From the NCBI GenBank assembly GCA_036850595.1, contig CM072154.1, positions 14,329,330 through 14,393,329 on the forward strand: a stretch of 64,000 nt of DNA, in the 5' to 3' direction. Numbering within the stretch: the stretch's first letter is position 1; the number at the start of each line of letters is the position of its first letter. Shown here piece after piece: positions 27,701 through 44,621 of this stretch. The notes below the pieces were generated by a model. It had not been told where the DNA came from and did no database searches. It saw only the letters and a list, made by a program, of their open reading frames with translations. The position numbers and the translations under genes were made by a program. Source of the DNA: Rhyacichthys aspro (lineage: Eukaryota; Chordata; Actinopteri; Gobiiformes; Rhyacichthyidae).

Positions 27701-30700
27701 GTTTAAAAGGAAACTGAACTACCTAGTCTGCTGTGCTACTATAATAGGCACTGCTATGAAAGCTTTTTCCTTTTCAACATTTAGGTCAAGAGAGAGCAAA
27801 ACAACAAACAAGTGGTGTAGTAGCATAGACTATAATGTTTTGTCAGTTCATAACTGATTACACCTTATCTGTTGATCTTTGCCAGTACAATGCAAAGAAT
27901 TGTGGAGTATTCTCAAGTGTCAGCATTTGGTTAAATTAGCATGTGTTGTTAAAGTCCATCTGTCAACATGCCAGTCTGGCAAAGAAGCGTCCAGTTAAAA
28001 AGAAAAGCATATCTTAACAGTCACAGCTGAATGGTTGACCAGATCAAGAGAAGGCATGTGTTTTGGAGCAGTGGGGGATGTCGAGGAAGGGGTTAACCAC
28101 ACTCTACAGGCTGAATAAACAAACAAAGCGGTTGGAAGTGAGATTTATTTTGTTTGGCAACCTAAGGTGATAATGATGACATTTGTAACAGACTGCCTTG
28201 TGTTTTAGTTTTATCAACCATTCATTAAAGAGAACTGCATGTCACTCACAAAAGAGTTTTGGTAGTCTGTGAACAAATGTCAAGGTCACAGCCAACAATC
28301 TACAAGTGTCTTTCTTTTGGCATTTTAGCCTTTATTTTACAGTGTAGTGTAGACAAACATGAGCCAGGGTAAGAGAGAGGGGAATGACACGGGGCAAATG
28401 AACCAAGCTAGAACTGAACCCGGGTCCCCCAAGGTATGAGCTCTACCAAGTGAGCAATATTGCCTGAGTAAAAAATCCTTTCCATTTTGGCTTCCACCAA
28501 AAAATGTCCACTTTATTCATAACAAAAAACTCACATTGTGTGACAGATCTGATGGAATTCACAGACTGCCTCACAATCAACAGAGTATGATTAAAGATGC
28601 ACTAATATAGAACTATACAATACAGTCTGAGCCCATCATTTACATTACTATCTTGTGAGAGCTGTGTAACAGACTTCTCTTATCCATGTGACAAAATACT
28701 AATTTTATAAAACTGTATCAGAAAATGGAAACAGTACAAGACCAATATGTGTCAATGAAGGCTGTTCAGAAAAACCCTGCGCCCTGCTTTTAGACATTAC
28801 CCATTTAATGATGCTTTTGAGGGCAGAACCCACTGCAGACATACTCTCCCATTACTTCCCACTCACATGTCCACAGAGCAGACAGTGAACCATCAGCTGA
28901 CATGTTTAAACAAAGGGTCTAACATAAATGCATGGCTTCTGTCTTCTTTTACTTTGGTCCAGCGGTGCACTTGTCTTGAACGGGCCTGACAGGTCCATGG
29001 TGAGCATGGCTGGGTGCTCTCACTGTGTGTGTGTTGTGTGTTTGTGTGTTGTAGCCTTGGTACTTTATGGATGGATAAAAGCCACCCTTGCATTCTGTGT
29101 AGCACCACTGGATAGGCTGCATGCTGAGTGTGGCCTGGCCTGTCTCCACACTGGGTCGCCCCCATGCCGGCCCCTGATGTGAATAGGGGATGAACCACGC
29201 TGCTCTCACTCACTTCATCCTCCTCTGAATATAAATCCTTGCTCCTGGATGATGTGTCCTGGACAATGCAGCGACCCAGTGGCATCATTTCTATGGCTGC
29301 TTATCTCTCATACAACAATGCAGCCAGATGTCCTGGGTGATTAAAGTAAACATTTGATGAATTTCAGCCACTATGAATAGCCAAACGCAAGCGGGGCATA
29401 ATTATATAGCAGAACAACTGTGTAGGCGTCTAAAAGGAGGAAATGAACCAATTTACATGAAGAGACAAAGACTTCTACAACTGCATTTAAAATGCAAGTC
29501 ACCTCTTGTAATTGAGAGTGTCATGGCCTGTACCTAACAGCCCCCTGCACGATGTAACTCTCTGATTGAGCAGAAAATCAATGCAAACATGACACAACTA
29601 TTATAATGGACATACCTACACAATTCAGAGGTAAAGTAAAGCAACACACAATTCCGTTTTAACTGTCATTGCTTTTCAGAGTGAGCCCAATTGGTGAAGC
29701 ACTAAAGTGAAAATAACCATCATTCACAACTTTAAGTCAAAATGTGTTGCCATCATTTGTGTGAGCACTGTTGGAGCAGAGCTATTGTTTCAGCAGTTAT
29801 TAAAGTGTAAGAGGCAGAGTATACAACGCAGCCCAAGGCAGAGAGTAAATTAATGATGCTTAAGTAAACTATGGATTAATTATAGATATCCCAATGTGTC
29901 ACTAGGCATATATGCATATCTGCGTGTCCTACACCTGCACCCACTCTAATGAAGAGCCAACCTGCCTCAGCAGACAGGCGACTGGAGGAAAACAAACTTG
30001 GCACTGCACAGATGCTCTCACACGCGTTATTGCCCTTGAGCAGAGACAAGCTCTGATTAGGCTTCACTTAAGTTTGCTCGCCCAGAGCTAGCACCAGCCC
30101 GCTCAAAAGAAAAGGGCAGAACATCAACAACGGCATGCTTCACAAACTCCAAAAAATAATGTGATATATTAACTGCTAATCAGATTAGTCCCTTACGGCT
30201 ATTTGATATACACAAGATGTCAAGGAAATTTTATGTAACCTCATAACAATGTAGATGGAAAATTGGGTTCAAATCAGTCTAGGCCTCTAGAGATTTTGAT
30301 AATGTGGGTATGTGCTGCTTTTAAAAGTCACTACTTTAAAAATGGATACAATGTGCTCTGTTCAAGTCTTGGGGGCAACCCTTTGATTTTCTACACTTTT
30401 AAAGAGGAGTCAATTTGAACTGCTAGTTAAATAATATTATTTGTATTGTGGGTCAAACAAAGACATGAGAAACAAAGAACACGTCTCCTTATACACCCAT
30501 ATTATTCATTCAGGTAAGGCTGTACAAAAGGGACCAACTTCAAACAGAGAATTATTGCTTCACACAAGACTTAAATAAATGTCTAACAACACATGACACA
30601 AAAGAGTCAACATTTTCTATCAACTTACTTGAACAGAGGTATGGGAAATGACTTTATGATATATCTACCTGTATCGTATCCAACTATTAAAACTAGAACT

Positions 30701-30868
30701 TCTAATGATTTGACCTATATCCAGCAACACAGCGAAAATGCATTGAAAGTGTAGGTCTGGTGCTAGATATAAACATCACAAAGTAGTGGCAGCTGCCCGA
30801 ACTCGTGATGGATAACACTGTCCACAGAGCTGGATCAGGATAAAAGCGCTCTTACCGTCCACAGCCAT
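592..30868 (-). CDS. samd10: samd10: SAM-domain adaptor protein, last exon not assigned
   Basis: Sterile alpha motif domain-containing protein 10, a small cytoplasmic protein of poorly known function; SAM domains mediate protein-protein and oligomer contacts. Coding exons on the minus strand are 30868-30856, 11934-11750, 4602-4434 and 732-592, with intron phases 1, 0, 1 and 1. The assembled 169 codons match human SAMD10 as I remember it: FSFCRASLEHT-type start, SNLTWHDGRGQR, KLLQQPGTEG, then the SAM domain from about residue 82 (KPVVLWTQQDVCKWLKKHCP) to about 165 (LQVREEVRNLQLLSR). Human SAMD10 is about 202 residues with a longer N-terminus; here the first ATG gives only MAVD before exon 2. 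Exon 4 ends at a GTAAGT donor in phase 1, so a short last exon must follow. Head-to-head with prpf6, as in human. Identity is firm; the C-terminal end is unresolved. Confidence 0.9.
733..4433 (-). other. samd10 intron 3, non-coding
   Basis: 3.7 kb of AT-rich sequence between SAM-domain exons. No conserved coding frame on either strand; short open frames here lack splice or protein support. A-rich and T-rich runs are common, and I recognise no transposon family. Confidence 0.7.
4434..4602 (-). CDS. samd10: samd10 coding exon 3 (first half of the SAM domain)
   Basis: 169 bp with acceptor CTTGTTGCAG and donor ACAG|GTACCA. It encodes LRPGEAFAVYHTSPTLSCLS followed by the SAM start VVLWTQQDVCKWLKKHC and EAFSHHAITG. 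It joins exon 2 in phase 0 and exon 4 in phase 1 (glycine codon split). Confidence 0.93.
4603..11749 (-). other. samd10 intron 2, non-coding
   Basis: 7.1 kb. Contains a GA-rich run near 4771-4795 and pyrimidine-rich blocks around 7095-7260, 7610-7870 and 8100-8470, where overlapping open frames arise from base composition. A direct repeat of a 13-bp AT unit lies near 11472-11497. No gene seen. Confidence 0.65.
11750..11934 (-). CDS. samd10: samd10 coding exon 2
   Basis: 185 bp, entered through a pyrimidine-rich acceptor (TTCTTCTCTCAG) and left through CAG|GTAAAA. It encodes the region N-terminal to the SAM domain, with the conserved FSFCRASLEHTMSAEELSY and KLLQQPGTEGIQ segments. The first two bases complete the alanine codon begun in exon 1, and the end falls in phase 0. 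Confidence 0.9.
16028..16057 (+). repeat. G-rich run, possible G-quadruplex
   Basis: A dense run of G tracts (GGGG, GG, GGGG, GGGGGG, GG, GGGGGG) separated mostly by single A or T bases. It satisfies the usual four-tract quadruplex pattern on the plus strand. Function unknown. Confidence 0.6.
20229..20293. repeat. 17-bp inverted repeat, 31-bp loop
   Basis: Left arm TAATATGGAACAGCCAA (20229-20245) and right arm TTGGCTATTCCATATTA (20277-20293) are reverse complements except for one base. It could be the end-to-end remnant of a small DNA transposon or a cruciform-forming palindrome. Further copies of ATGGAATAT flank it on the left. Confidence 0.7.
20330..20462 (+). mobile_element. Retroelement-like 3' tail ending in AATAAAGT
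   Basis: A T-rich stretch followed by GTGACAAAGCAATCTCCCTT and GTGGATTAATAAAGT. Similar ends (a CAATTTCCC-like motif, then GTGGGATTAATAAAG) recur across fish genomes and I take them to be the 3' ends of non-LTR elements. The family assignment is from memory and only tentative. Confidence 0.4.
21801..21830 (+). repeat. Three-unit 10-bp tandem repeat
   Basis: GACTCATCAG, GACTCACCAA and GACTCACCAA follow each other directly. The GACTCA core resembles half of an AP-1 type site; whether it acts as a regulatory cluster is unknown. Confidence 0.6.
22141..22300 (+). mobile_element. Degraded DNA-transposon-like fragment
   Basis: Begins CATTTAGGATGACTATACGT and continues CCCTATTTAACCGAGACAGT and CCCGATTTTAAGCCCCTGTC, then a poly-T run at 22273-22290. 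Repeats with the 'GATGACnnnACGTCCC...GGGACAGTCCCG' pattern are widespread in vertebrates and I associate them with old hAT-like elements. No transposase is present. Confidence 0.4.
22273..22290 (+). repeat. Poly-T run (T18)
   Basis: A pure run of 18 T at the end of the transposon-like fragment; it may be the poly-A tail of a minus-strand retroelement insertion. Confidence 0.9.
22572..22693 (-). mobile_element. tRNA-derived SINE remnant, type 1
   Basis: Read on the minus strand it starts CGACAGTGGCTCAGGAG and includes GGTGGTTTGATCCCAGCTCC, which correspond to the pol III A-box region and B box (GGTTCRANNCC) of a tRNA-like head. The downstream CACATTGTGGAAAC and TTTGTCTTCAAACC segments match, in degraded form, a SINE head common in percomorph fish. 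It is too diverged to be a working tRNA gene. Confidence 0.6.
28312..28466 (-). mobile_element. tRNA-derived SINE remnant, type 2
   Basis: The minus strand carries GCTCACTTGGTAGAGCTC (A-box-like, complement of 28438-28455) and GACCCGGGTTCA (B-box-like, complement of 28413-28424), followed by a body with GTCATTCCCCTCTCTCTTAC and a tail with GGCTAAAATGCC. The order and spacing match a tRNA-headed SINE, not a tRNA gene, because no acceptor or anticodon stems close. Confidence 0.6.
30856..30868 (-). CDS. samd10: samd10 coding exon 1 (ATG GCT GTG GAC G)
   Basis: The exon holds only four codons plus one base and ends at a good donor (ACG|GTAAGAG). The ATG has A at -3 and G at +4, a strong context, and is the only ATG in frame after an upstream in-frame TGA near 31.05 kb. 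Human exon 1 also joins at a VDA tripeptide, which supports the junction. The 5' untranslated part probably runs to about 31.0 kb within a GC-rich stretch. Confidence 0.75.
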
Positions 30869-31060
30869 ACTCGGTCTGAGCGTGTATCTCTCCGTGGTGT
30901 CAACAGGACTCTCCCATTCTTCTAGTAAACGGACAAACAGTGTGAGGGTACAGCGCGTCTCGTCCTCTCTCTTTACTAGGTGAGTGTGTAAGCGGCGCGT
31001 AGCTACAGTGAGAAGCGGAGGAAGGAGAAAGGATGCATCACAGAGTCCTCCTCCTTTCGC
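30869..31060 (-). promoter_or_regulatory. samd10 5' UTR and promoter region
   Basis: The GC content rises sharply here and CG dinucleotides cluster (GGCGCGTAGC near 30.99 kb; the flank to 31.2 kb is also CG-rich), as at vertebrate gene starts. The frame that includes MAVD is open upstream from an in-frame TGA near 31.05 kb but lacks any other ATG. I see no TATA box. The exact transcription start is unknown. Confidence 0.55.
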
Positions 31061-34000
31061 TCACAGCCAGTTGTTGTCCCGGACGCAGGGAAGAGTCCGA
31101 TATGAAGGGGTTTGGAGAAGCTCCGCCCCCTTCCCCCTGGTACCTGACCGCCGCCAGACAAAAGGTCGTTACGCATCTACACCAGCTGCTCCTGCGTCCC
31201 AACTGCGCGTCTGTCCGCTCACATACGCATCCATTATTGTTATATTTACCATGTCATCTCATGCGTCACCCACAGAAAAACACTTGAAATCTAGGCTTAG
31301 GTTCGTGTCAGGTTCAAGTTCCCCTATGCACGCAGGAATTTGGACCAAAAACGGACTCGGAATTTGTTACGATGTACATTTCCGTCCTTTGATTATCCAT
31401 TATAAATATTTAACTCATGATTTTAAAATAGTCTGTTTATGTTTTTATCTCATTTTAGGAAAGATGAGTAAAAAGTTACAAAGTGGTGGTTTTGCAAAGA
31501 AGCACACACAAAGTCTTTATTTTGGCCTGCACTATTATATACACTATTCTACTCTATTTACTATATACACAATTGCCTCTGCTTTGACACTTTTGCTAAA
31601 AGATGCTTTTAGATGCAATTAGTGCTCCAGGAGCCTTCTCTTTATGCTAGGTGGTGTTGTAAAAGGTGGCAGATTATGCCGCAAGATCCGCTCAGAGTGT
31701 ACTTTTAGTTTTGTTACTTCAGAAAAAAACTTGTTAAAGAAAACTGTAAATACTGGCACTAGGAATACATTTAAAACCTCATTACACGTTGATTATTCAT
31801 CTGTGCATCTGTGCATGAGAATAAAGTAGTGGAGAGTTTTTCACCTTCTTTACAAAAAAACAAATCCACTGCATTCTCACAAACAGGCCTTAAACTGCTG
31901 TCTTCTGCCAGGTACCACTTGTCAGTCAAACAGTCGAGCAGAACTTCAAAGTGCAGGATTCGGGAAGAGTTTTAAGTGTGTCTTTTGCAGTATAATCTCA
32001 ACACACACCCAGCTAATTGATTCTGCTGCCTTTCAGATGCATACTGACTGCTCAGCATCAGAGCTGAACTTTTTGGAACAGTAAGAAGCGATATGTCCCC
32101 AAAGGACTTGAGAAAGTCCAAGAATGTGTATGTGTGAGGGCTCTCTCTGAAGCTTAGGCACTGGATCATCAAAGTGTGAACAAACAAGGAAGAAAGACTC
32201 TCTGCTTTCAGTCAGCGCCTCACCACAGCACATGCTGACTATGGGTGAAAGCACAACACATACTGTTTCTTCTTCTTCTTGTTGTCAAAACTCATTCATC
32301 CCCAGACAACGCTTTATTTAGAAGTGTGTTACCGTAAGGACACTTTGTCTTTTAAAAAATTGAGCAGTTGTAGTTTGTATGTTTAATTCAGAGGATGGTC
32401 AGAAGTGAATTATACATAGACCAGGACCTGCAGAAATCAAGGCATAGCACTAAAGAAACCTGTGCTCTTCAGTGAACAGTGAAAGCAGCAGGAAGAGTTA
32501 AAACATGTTTACATCACATGGACAATCAGTACATGGTGGACTTCCTCTATTCAAAATATACTTGCTTTACATAATATAACAAACTATATTTTCCAGCTAA
32601 ATTGTTGGATTTGTGTTTTGAAATAAAAATATATACTGTAAAAATCTCTCCTCAGATCAGAATCAAGCAGATAATGCCGTCAAAGTTTTACTGTAATTCT
32701 CTACATTATCACTTACATGACCCATTCACAGATACAAACTCTTAATTTAAAGCAAAATGTTGCTTTTATCTTATATCATATTGCCTCAAAATGATTAATC
32801 TAAGCACAAAACCTAAAAAGTTGTGTAGTGCTGCTTGAAGAAGGGAAACTTTTGATGCTGAAGTGTGACATTGCCAAAGTTTGTTCCATGGTGAATGTTG
32901 GCACTACTGAACTATTGTGCCAAAAAGAAATTGGAATGAAAAGAGCAGAAGAAAAAGCTCGGACTAACCCTGGGTGCATCTTAATGGGTAAAAACAGCAG
33001 ATTCAAAGAAGGTGGATTTCAATAGAACTTAAGAGGCTCTTTTCTGCCTGTATGTCCTGAATGTGATCTGAAAGGAGGGGCTCTCTCAGGTTGAAGTGAA
33101 AAGCAATCTAATGAATTCCCACAGGAAGCTATTTACTCTACTGAGATGAGTGCAGATGATAGAGAGGAATCCACTTTATAGTGTTAAGTTGTGGCCCTGA
33201 GCTGTTTTCCTAATCACCAACCTGGGGGAGTTTTCTATGCTTCTAAGCGCATGCTGCAGAGTGTTTCTGTGAAAAGGCTATGTCCCTTCTCTAGATTTAT
33301 TCAGCGTGAGGAGCAAAATATGACAGAACCCATTTAAGAGATATATTTCCCTGCCACTCCCTGATCATCTCTTGTACCCAGTTCTGCAGCCACTTGTCGG
33401 CTCTTTTGTGTGGGTTTGTGTGTGTATGTCCAGAGAGTGGATGATAAACCATTGTCATCTCACTCATTCTGGGGTGGTGACTTCACTCTCATGCAAATGT
33501 CTTCAGAGCTGAGCTACAACCTATTTTATCTATCTAGACTCTTTTTTTTTTTTTTTTTTGCAGAGCAGAGACTTGATCTGAAGTAAATGTGTTCACAAGC
33601 CTGTGGATGAGTGTCAGTGATTGTCTGATACTGCCACACAAAAGCAAATGCTGTTGTTTTGTGATCATGCACCAATTCCTCCAAGATAAAAACGACAAAT
33701 GACCTTGGGTTTTTTTTTGTTCTTGATGAAAAGAGGACAGGATTGAATCATGTGTGAAGCCTGACTTCTTCAATGATGCTGTCACAATATAAAGGAGCTG
33801 TAGTAAAGTAAAGAAAACTGACAGGTTCAGTGAAACTGGGTCAATAGATTGGATAATAAAATCTTCAACACATCACATCCTCACTGATAAAAACCTCTCT
33901 GCCATGAAAAGGGAGACAAGAAAACATTTGTTTAGTGACTTCATCTTTATGTAAGAAAAATCTATTTATATTGAGTCCTGAGGGATATTTGGTATTTGAG

Positions 34001-36690
34001 CTTGTATAAAGCTTTTTACATCTGTAATGGAAGGACGGTTTCTCTTTGACTCTGTAAGCCAGGCTCTCCTTGGCTGTCATCCTGTCTTTTTCACTTTCTG
34101 TTTGTGTGCTTGCTGTCCAAACCTGTCAAAAAGCTTGTCTTCCAGCTAACCTGGCAAAATACCAATCTCAATTGAACAACAGGTCAGCAAAGTGACATTA
34201 GTGACTGCTGCCATTTGTTCTGCTGCCTCATAATGAAAACAAATTAGGTCTGTTTTGGAGCGTGTTAGCTGTCATACTGAATAAAAACAAATGGGAGAAA
34301 AGTAACATGTCAGCTGCAGAGCACTGTGCAAAGAGCACAGCGTATGGTAATAATAAGAATACATTAATATTCTTCATGGTTAAAGCTGTTTCATACATGT
34401 TGGAGTCAAGGTGACCCTAAGGAGAATAGTGGAAAGGCTCAGCAATTAGGCTAATGAATAATTTTCAAAATGTCTGCCCTACAATGCACAAATGTCATGT
34501 TTGTCAATTCATTAGTATTCCAAACACAAAACCTACCAATCCCTCCTTTCTGTGCATAACTTTCTGCCCTGGACTAATAACTGTCCTTATTCTAATGTAC
34601 TTTCACTGAGCTCATGAAGATCAATGCTTTTCCACTTGAACATGAGCATGCGTTTCCCAAGTGACTCTGGTTGGCTAAAAGCACCTTTTCATTTGGTTTT
34701 AGAATAATACACACTCCATAATCAAAGCTATATAAATCATTAGTAATCCTCTCAGACGCATAAGTCAGGCTTTGCACAATGAATGCTTCCAACTAAGAGA
34801 TGATAATTGACTCTAGCATGTGTGTATAATAGTGAAAAATTATGTTGTCCATGCCCATTTTGCATTAATCGCCTTTCCTCCACAGTTTTGCTGAATATAA
34901 TATGCTAATGTTCAATCACAAAGCAACTGAGCAGTATCAATGATTTGTCTGGGCTTCATTGTATGAGTAGGAGTGTGTTTGTAGGTGATGCATGAAAGCA
35001 CATCAATAAATCTGTCACCACCTTTCCTCTATCATTGCTTTGTTTCTTTGGCTTTCTTTGGTTTTCTTAAACTGTGTCTGAATCATTGGTGGAAAATATC
35101 AATGGAACATTTACTGGACTCATTTGTTTTGATAGTTTGTGATTTATTGTAATTGTTTTGCAAACATGCTGTGCCCATCATACTCCTTCTTACATGTATA
35201 TTTATTATGACACCACATGGACATCTGCTCTGAAAGTTCAGTGGTCCTCCTTTGCAATAGCGTGTCACATGCAGCAGATAAACACATTATAGGAGTCATG
35301 CATCCGTGAAAGTGGCACACATGAATGAATAAATATGCAAGGACATGCAGATTACTTGAACAGGAATATTAACATGATCATAGTCTAATAGTCTGACAAT
35401 TCTGGCAAAACTAAGTGAATAGTCCTTAATTTTTCATTTATTTTTATTCAATCACATTGATGGTCTGCCTTTTTTCTTGTTAAATCTCTCCAGTAACCTA
35501 TAATTAAAAAGAGTAAAAAGACAGTCTTGTATAATGTGGATCTTTGTTCCATGCTTTTGCACCTTAATACATCATTAGGACAATGTACCCTTATTTTTGT
35601 TTTCTAATCATGGTGCCAACTTGTCAAACACAGCTGCTTTTACAGGAACCCTTGCCAAACTTGATGGCAGCAATTCAAACTGAATAATAGTAAATAGAAC
35701 ATTCACTGTTTCATCAAAACCTTCTGCAGATATAGCGATGTAGTGCCACAACTGTATTTTTTGAGAATGTTTGAGACACGCTTGTGGCCTCTATACATTT
35801 CATGAGTGGGACTGAGGGTCAAATGTCAACAATAATCAACACACATGATTACAGCTGTATAATGACAGGTTTGATTCTGCTGGAGTTTCCCTGTGTAAAG
35901 CTGAAACATGAAATGACCCAAACCTTTAAATAAGAGTAATCACCGTGTACTCACACTAATCACAGAGAAGGGAATTCAGTGCATGTAGCCTACTTCAACA
36001 AAATCAAGGCCCTGGACTGTGTGAGCTGCAGGCCTATGTCTTCTAATGTGTTTGGCAGCCTATTTTCATTGTACACCTTCTCCCAGGAGTGAAATGATGT
36101 CTGCTCTCCAGGAGAAGTAAATGAAAAAAGATGTAAAGGCCTCAACCCAGTTCAAGCAGCAAATGGCCAAAGATAAATGTGATTGAAAGAAAATGATAAA
36201 TAGCCCAACTTTATCTCCTGAGATAAAACCCAGAAGGGTCACATCACAATGTAATTACGTATATTTCTTTCATTTGTGTAATGGCAACTTGTAACTAAGA
36301 ATAGCCTACTCACAAAGTATAACAATGTAGTAGGTTTTCTCCTAAATTTCTCCTAAAATAAATGTCCCTTTTATACCTTCTTAATATTTTCTCAAATACC
36401 ATATAGTAATAGCATTTTATAAAAGTAATACATTAATATAGTAAACTTTATCAAAGTTAACCCGCCCTATGTTTTATATTGTACACATCACTGTAATGAC
36501 TTCAATATTGTTTTCAAGCCCTGGCGACCTCATGTGGTGTTTTTGAGAACTGCTAGTGGTGTTAAACGTGTCAAATGTCTCAATATACATTCTAATATTT
36601 AATTATTAAATGTTATGTTATGCTTTCATTTTATTTTCGTCCTTTTTGTAAAGTCAATAATAAAAAGTCAAAAAGCTAAACATTTGTCAA
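31061..36690. other. Divergent samd10/prpf6 intergenic region
   Basis: 5.6 kb between two divergently transcribed genes. The first few hundred bases are CG-rich; the rest is AT-rich with a T18 run at 33542-33559. A plus-strand open frame (30984-31622, 212 codons) crosses the samd10 promoter but has no recognisable domain, and its ATG-started part is short. I see no further gene. Confidence 0.6.
33542..33559 (+). repeat. Poly-T run (T18)
   Basis: A pure run of 18 T in the samd10/prpf6 intergenic region with no recognisable retroelement body beside it. Confidence 0.9.
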
Positions 36691-36808
36691 AAAACACGTG
36701 TGGGGGCGCTGTGACAAAATGATGTCCATCCGAATGAAGAGGCTACTTCCGGCTGTTAACGGAAGTGAGACTGTTTATCCGGCAGCGCGAATCATTCGTT
36801 GGAGCAAC
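36691..36808 (+). promoter_or_regulatory. prpf6 promoter with E-box and inverted ETS sites
   Basis: Contains CACGTG (36695-36700) and a mirror pair of ETS-type sites: ACTTCCG (36745-36751) and CGGAAGT (36760-36766), exact reverse complements separated by 8 bp. Paired ETS sites near the start are typical of housekeeping genes and fit a ubiquitous splicing factor. In-frame ATGs at 36719 and 36722 precede the preferred start, so the real transcription start decides which is used. Confidence 0.55.
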
Positions 36809-43630
<6,822 letters not shown>

Positions 43631-44074
43631 ATTTGTTGAAAAATGGACTAAAAACACCACATGGACAACAAACACCTCTTGAAAGACAGTGAAAAGCATA
43701 CCACCTGACTTTTTCCACAATTATTTTAATGAATCTTACGTTTTGGTCAGTTGTATCAATCAGAAACATTTAAAAACAAAACTTCTTTAATTGTACATTA
43801 TTTTATAATACAGCTAAGTAGTTTTGCCAGCCAGTATACAGTTAATGAGGTTCATATTTAACACCCATTCCCTATAATTCTTATTTGTTTCAGTTGCTTT
43901 TTAAAAATGTCAAAACATTTTTGGAGTATTTTTGTATATACACATCATTGTTTGTAAGAACTTTAGATTTTGTGCAGATTTGTCTTAATTTCAAAGTGAC
44001 TGTCATCATTTCCATATCTTGGATGTGATTACAGTTCTTGTTTAATGTGAGAAAAAAATCCACTGCAGACATCC

Positions 44075-44080
44075 AATAAA
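44075..44080 (+). promoter_or_regulatory. prpf6 polyadenylation signal AATAAA
   Basis: Canonical AATAAA about 445 bp after the prpf6 stop, followed by TG/T-rich sequence (TTTGTGCTTTGTTTTTTCC). It is the best candidate for the 3' end of the transcript. Confidence 0.6.
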
Positions 44081-44621
44081 CACTCAATGTGCACAGCTTT
44101 GTGCTTTGTTTTTTCCTCTCAAGTAAAAAAAAATCTGGTCCTAAAGTCACCTTTTGTGCTTGTTCTTTTTGCACTCTGACCAGATTCACTCTGTCAGCAG
44201 TTGACATGTGGTCTCAGCTGTGTTTAGGTTGTATTTTATTTCACTGAAACACCCATTAAGACCACCCCTTGCTGAAATACACACCACACAGATTTGACAA
44301 AACATTATAGTCCCTCAACATAACTGAAAGAGTAAAAAACTGTGATTGATGGCAGAAGTTTCCTTGGACTTGATGAAACTCGAGTTTGGTGAAATCTAAA
44401 GCAAAGCGTTAGCAGTCCGTGGCAGGAAAGAAGCAAAACCCTTTTTGTGATGTTGGGAAGCTCGCTTCACCACAACGGAAGTAGCCCTGTCTTCCACAAG
44501 ACATTAAAAATAGAGGAAAAGTGTGAGCACCATGCGCGTCGCTGAAGAAACCTGGTGGATGTTTCAGTTTGTTGCAGAAATGGCTTTGCTCTTTTGAGGA
44601 TCCCTCAGAAGAACATGATAA

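Larger units (their letters stand above)
11935..30855 (-). other. samd10 intron 1, non-coding, with repeat remnants
   Basis: 18.9 kb, the largest intron here. It holds a G-rich run (16.03 kb), an inverted repeat (20.23 kb), a retroelement-like tail (20.33-20.46 kb), a transposon-like fragment (22.14 kb) and two tRNA-derived SINE copies (22.6 and 28.4 kb). The longest minus-strand open frame (13787-14284, 165 codons) has no recognisable domain. I see no hidden gene, although intronic enhancers are plausible. Confidence 0.6.

Noticed and set aside
28412..28460. Possible tRNA gene on the minus strand
   Set aside because: The A-box- and B-box-like motifs are too close together for a tRNA body and are followed by a SINE-type body.
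28893..29288. 131-codon minus-strand open frame
   Set aside because: No recognisable family; overlapping frames on both strands are equally open, which argues for chance.
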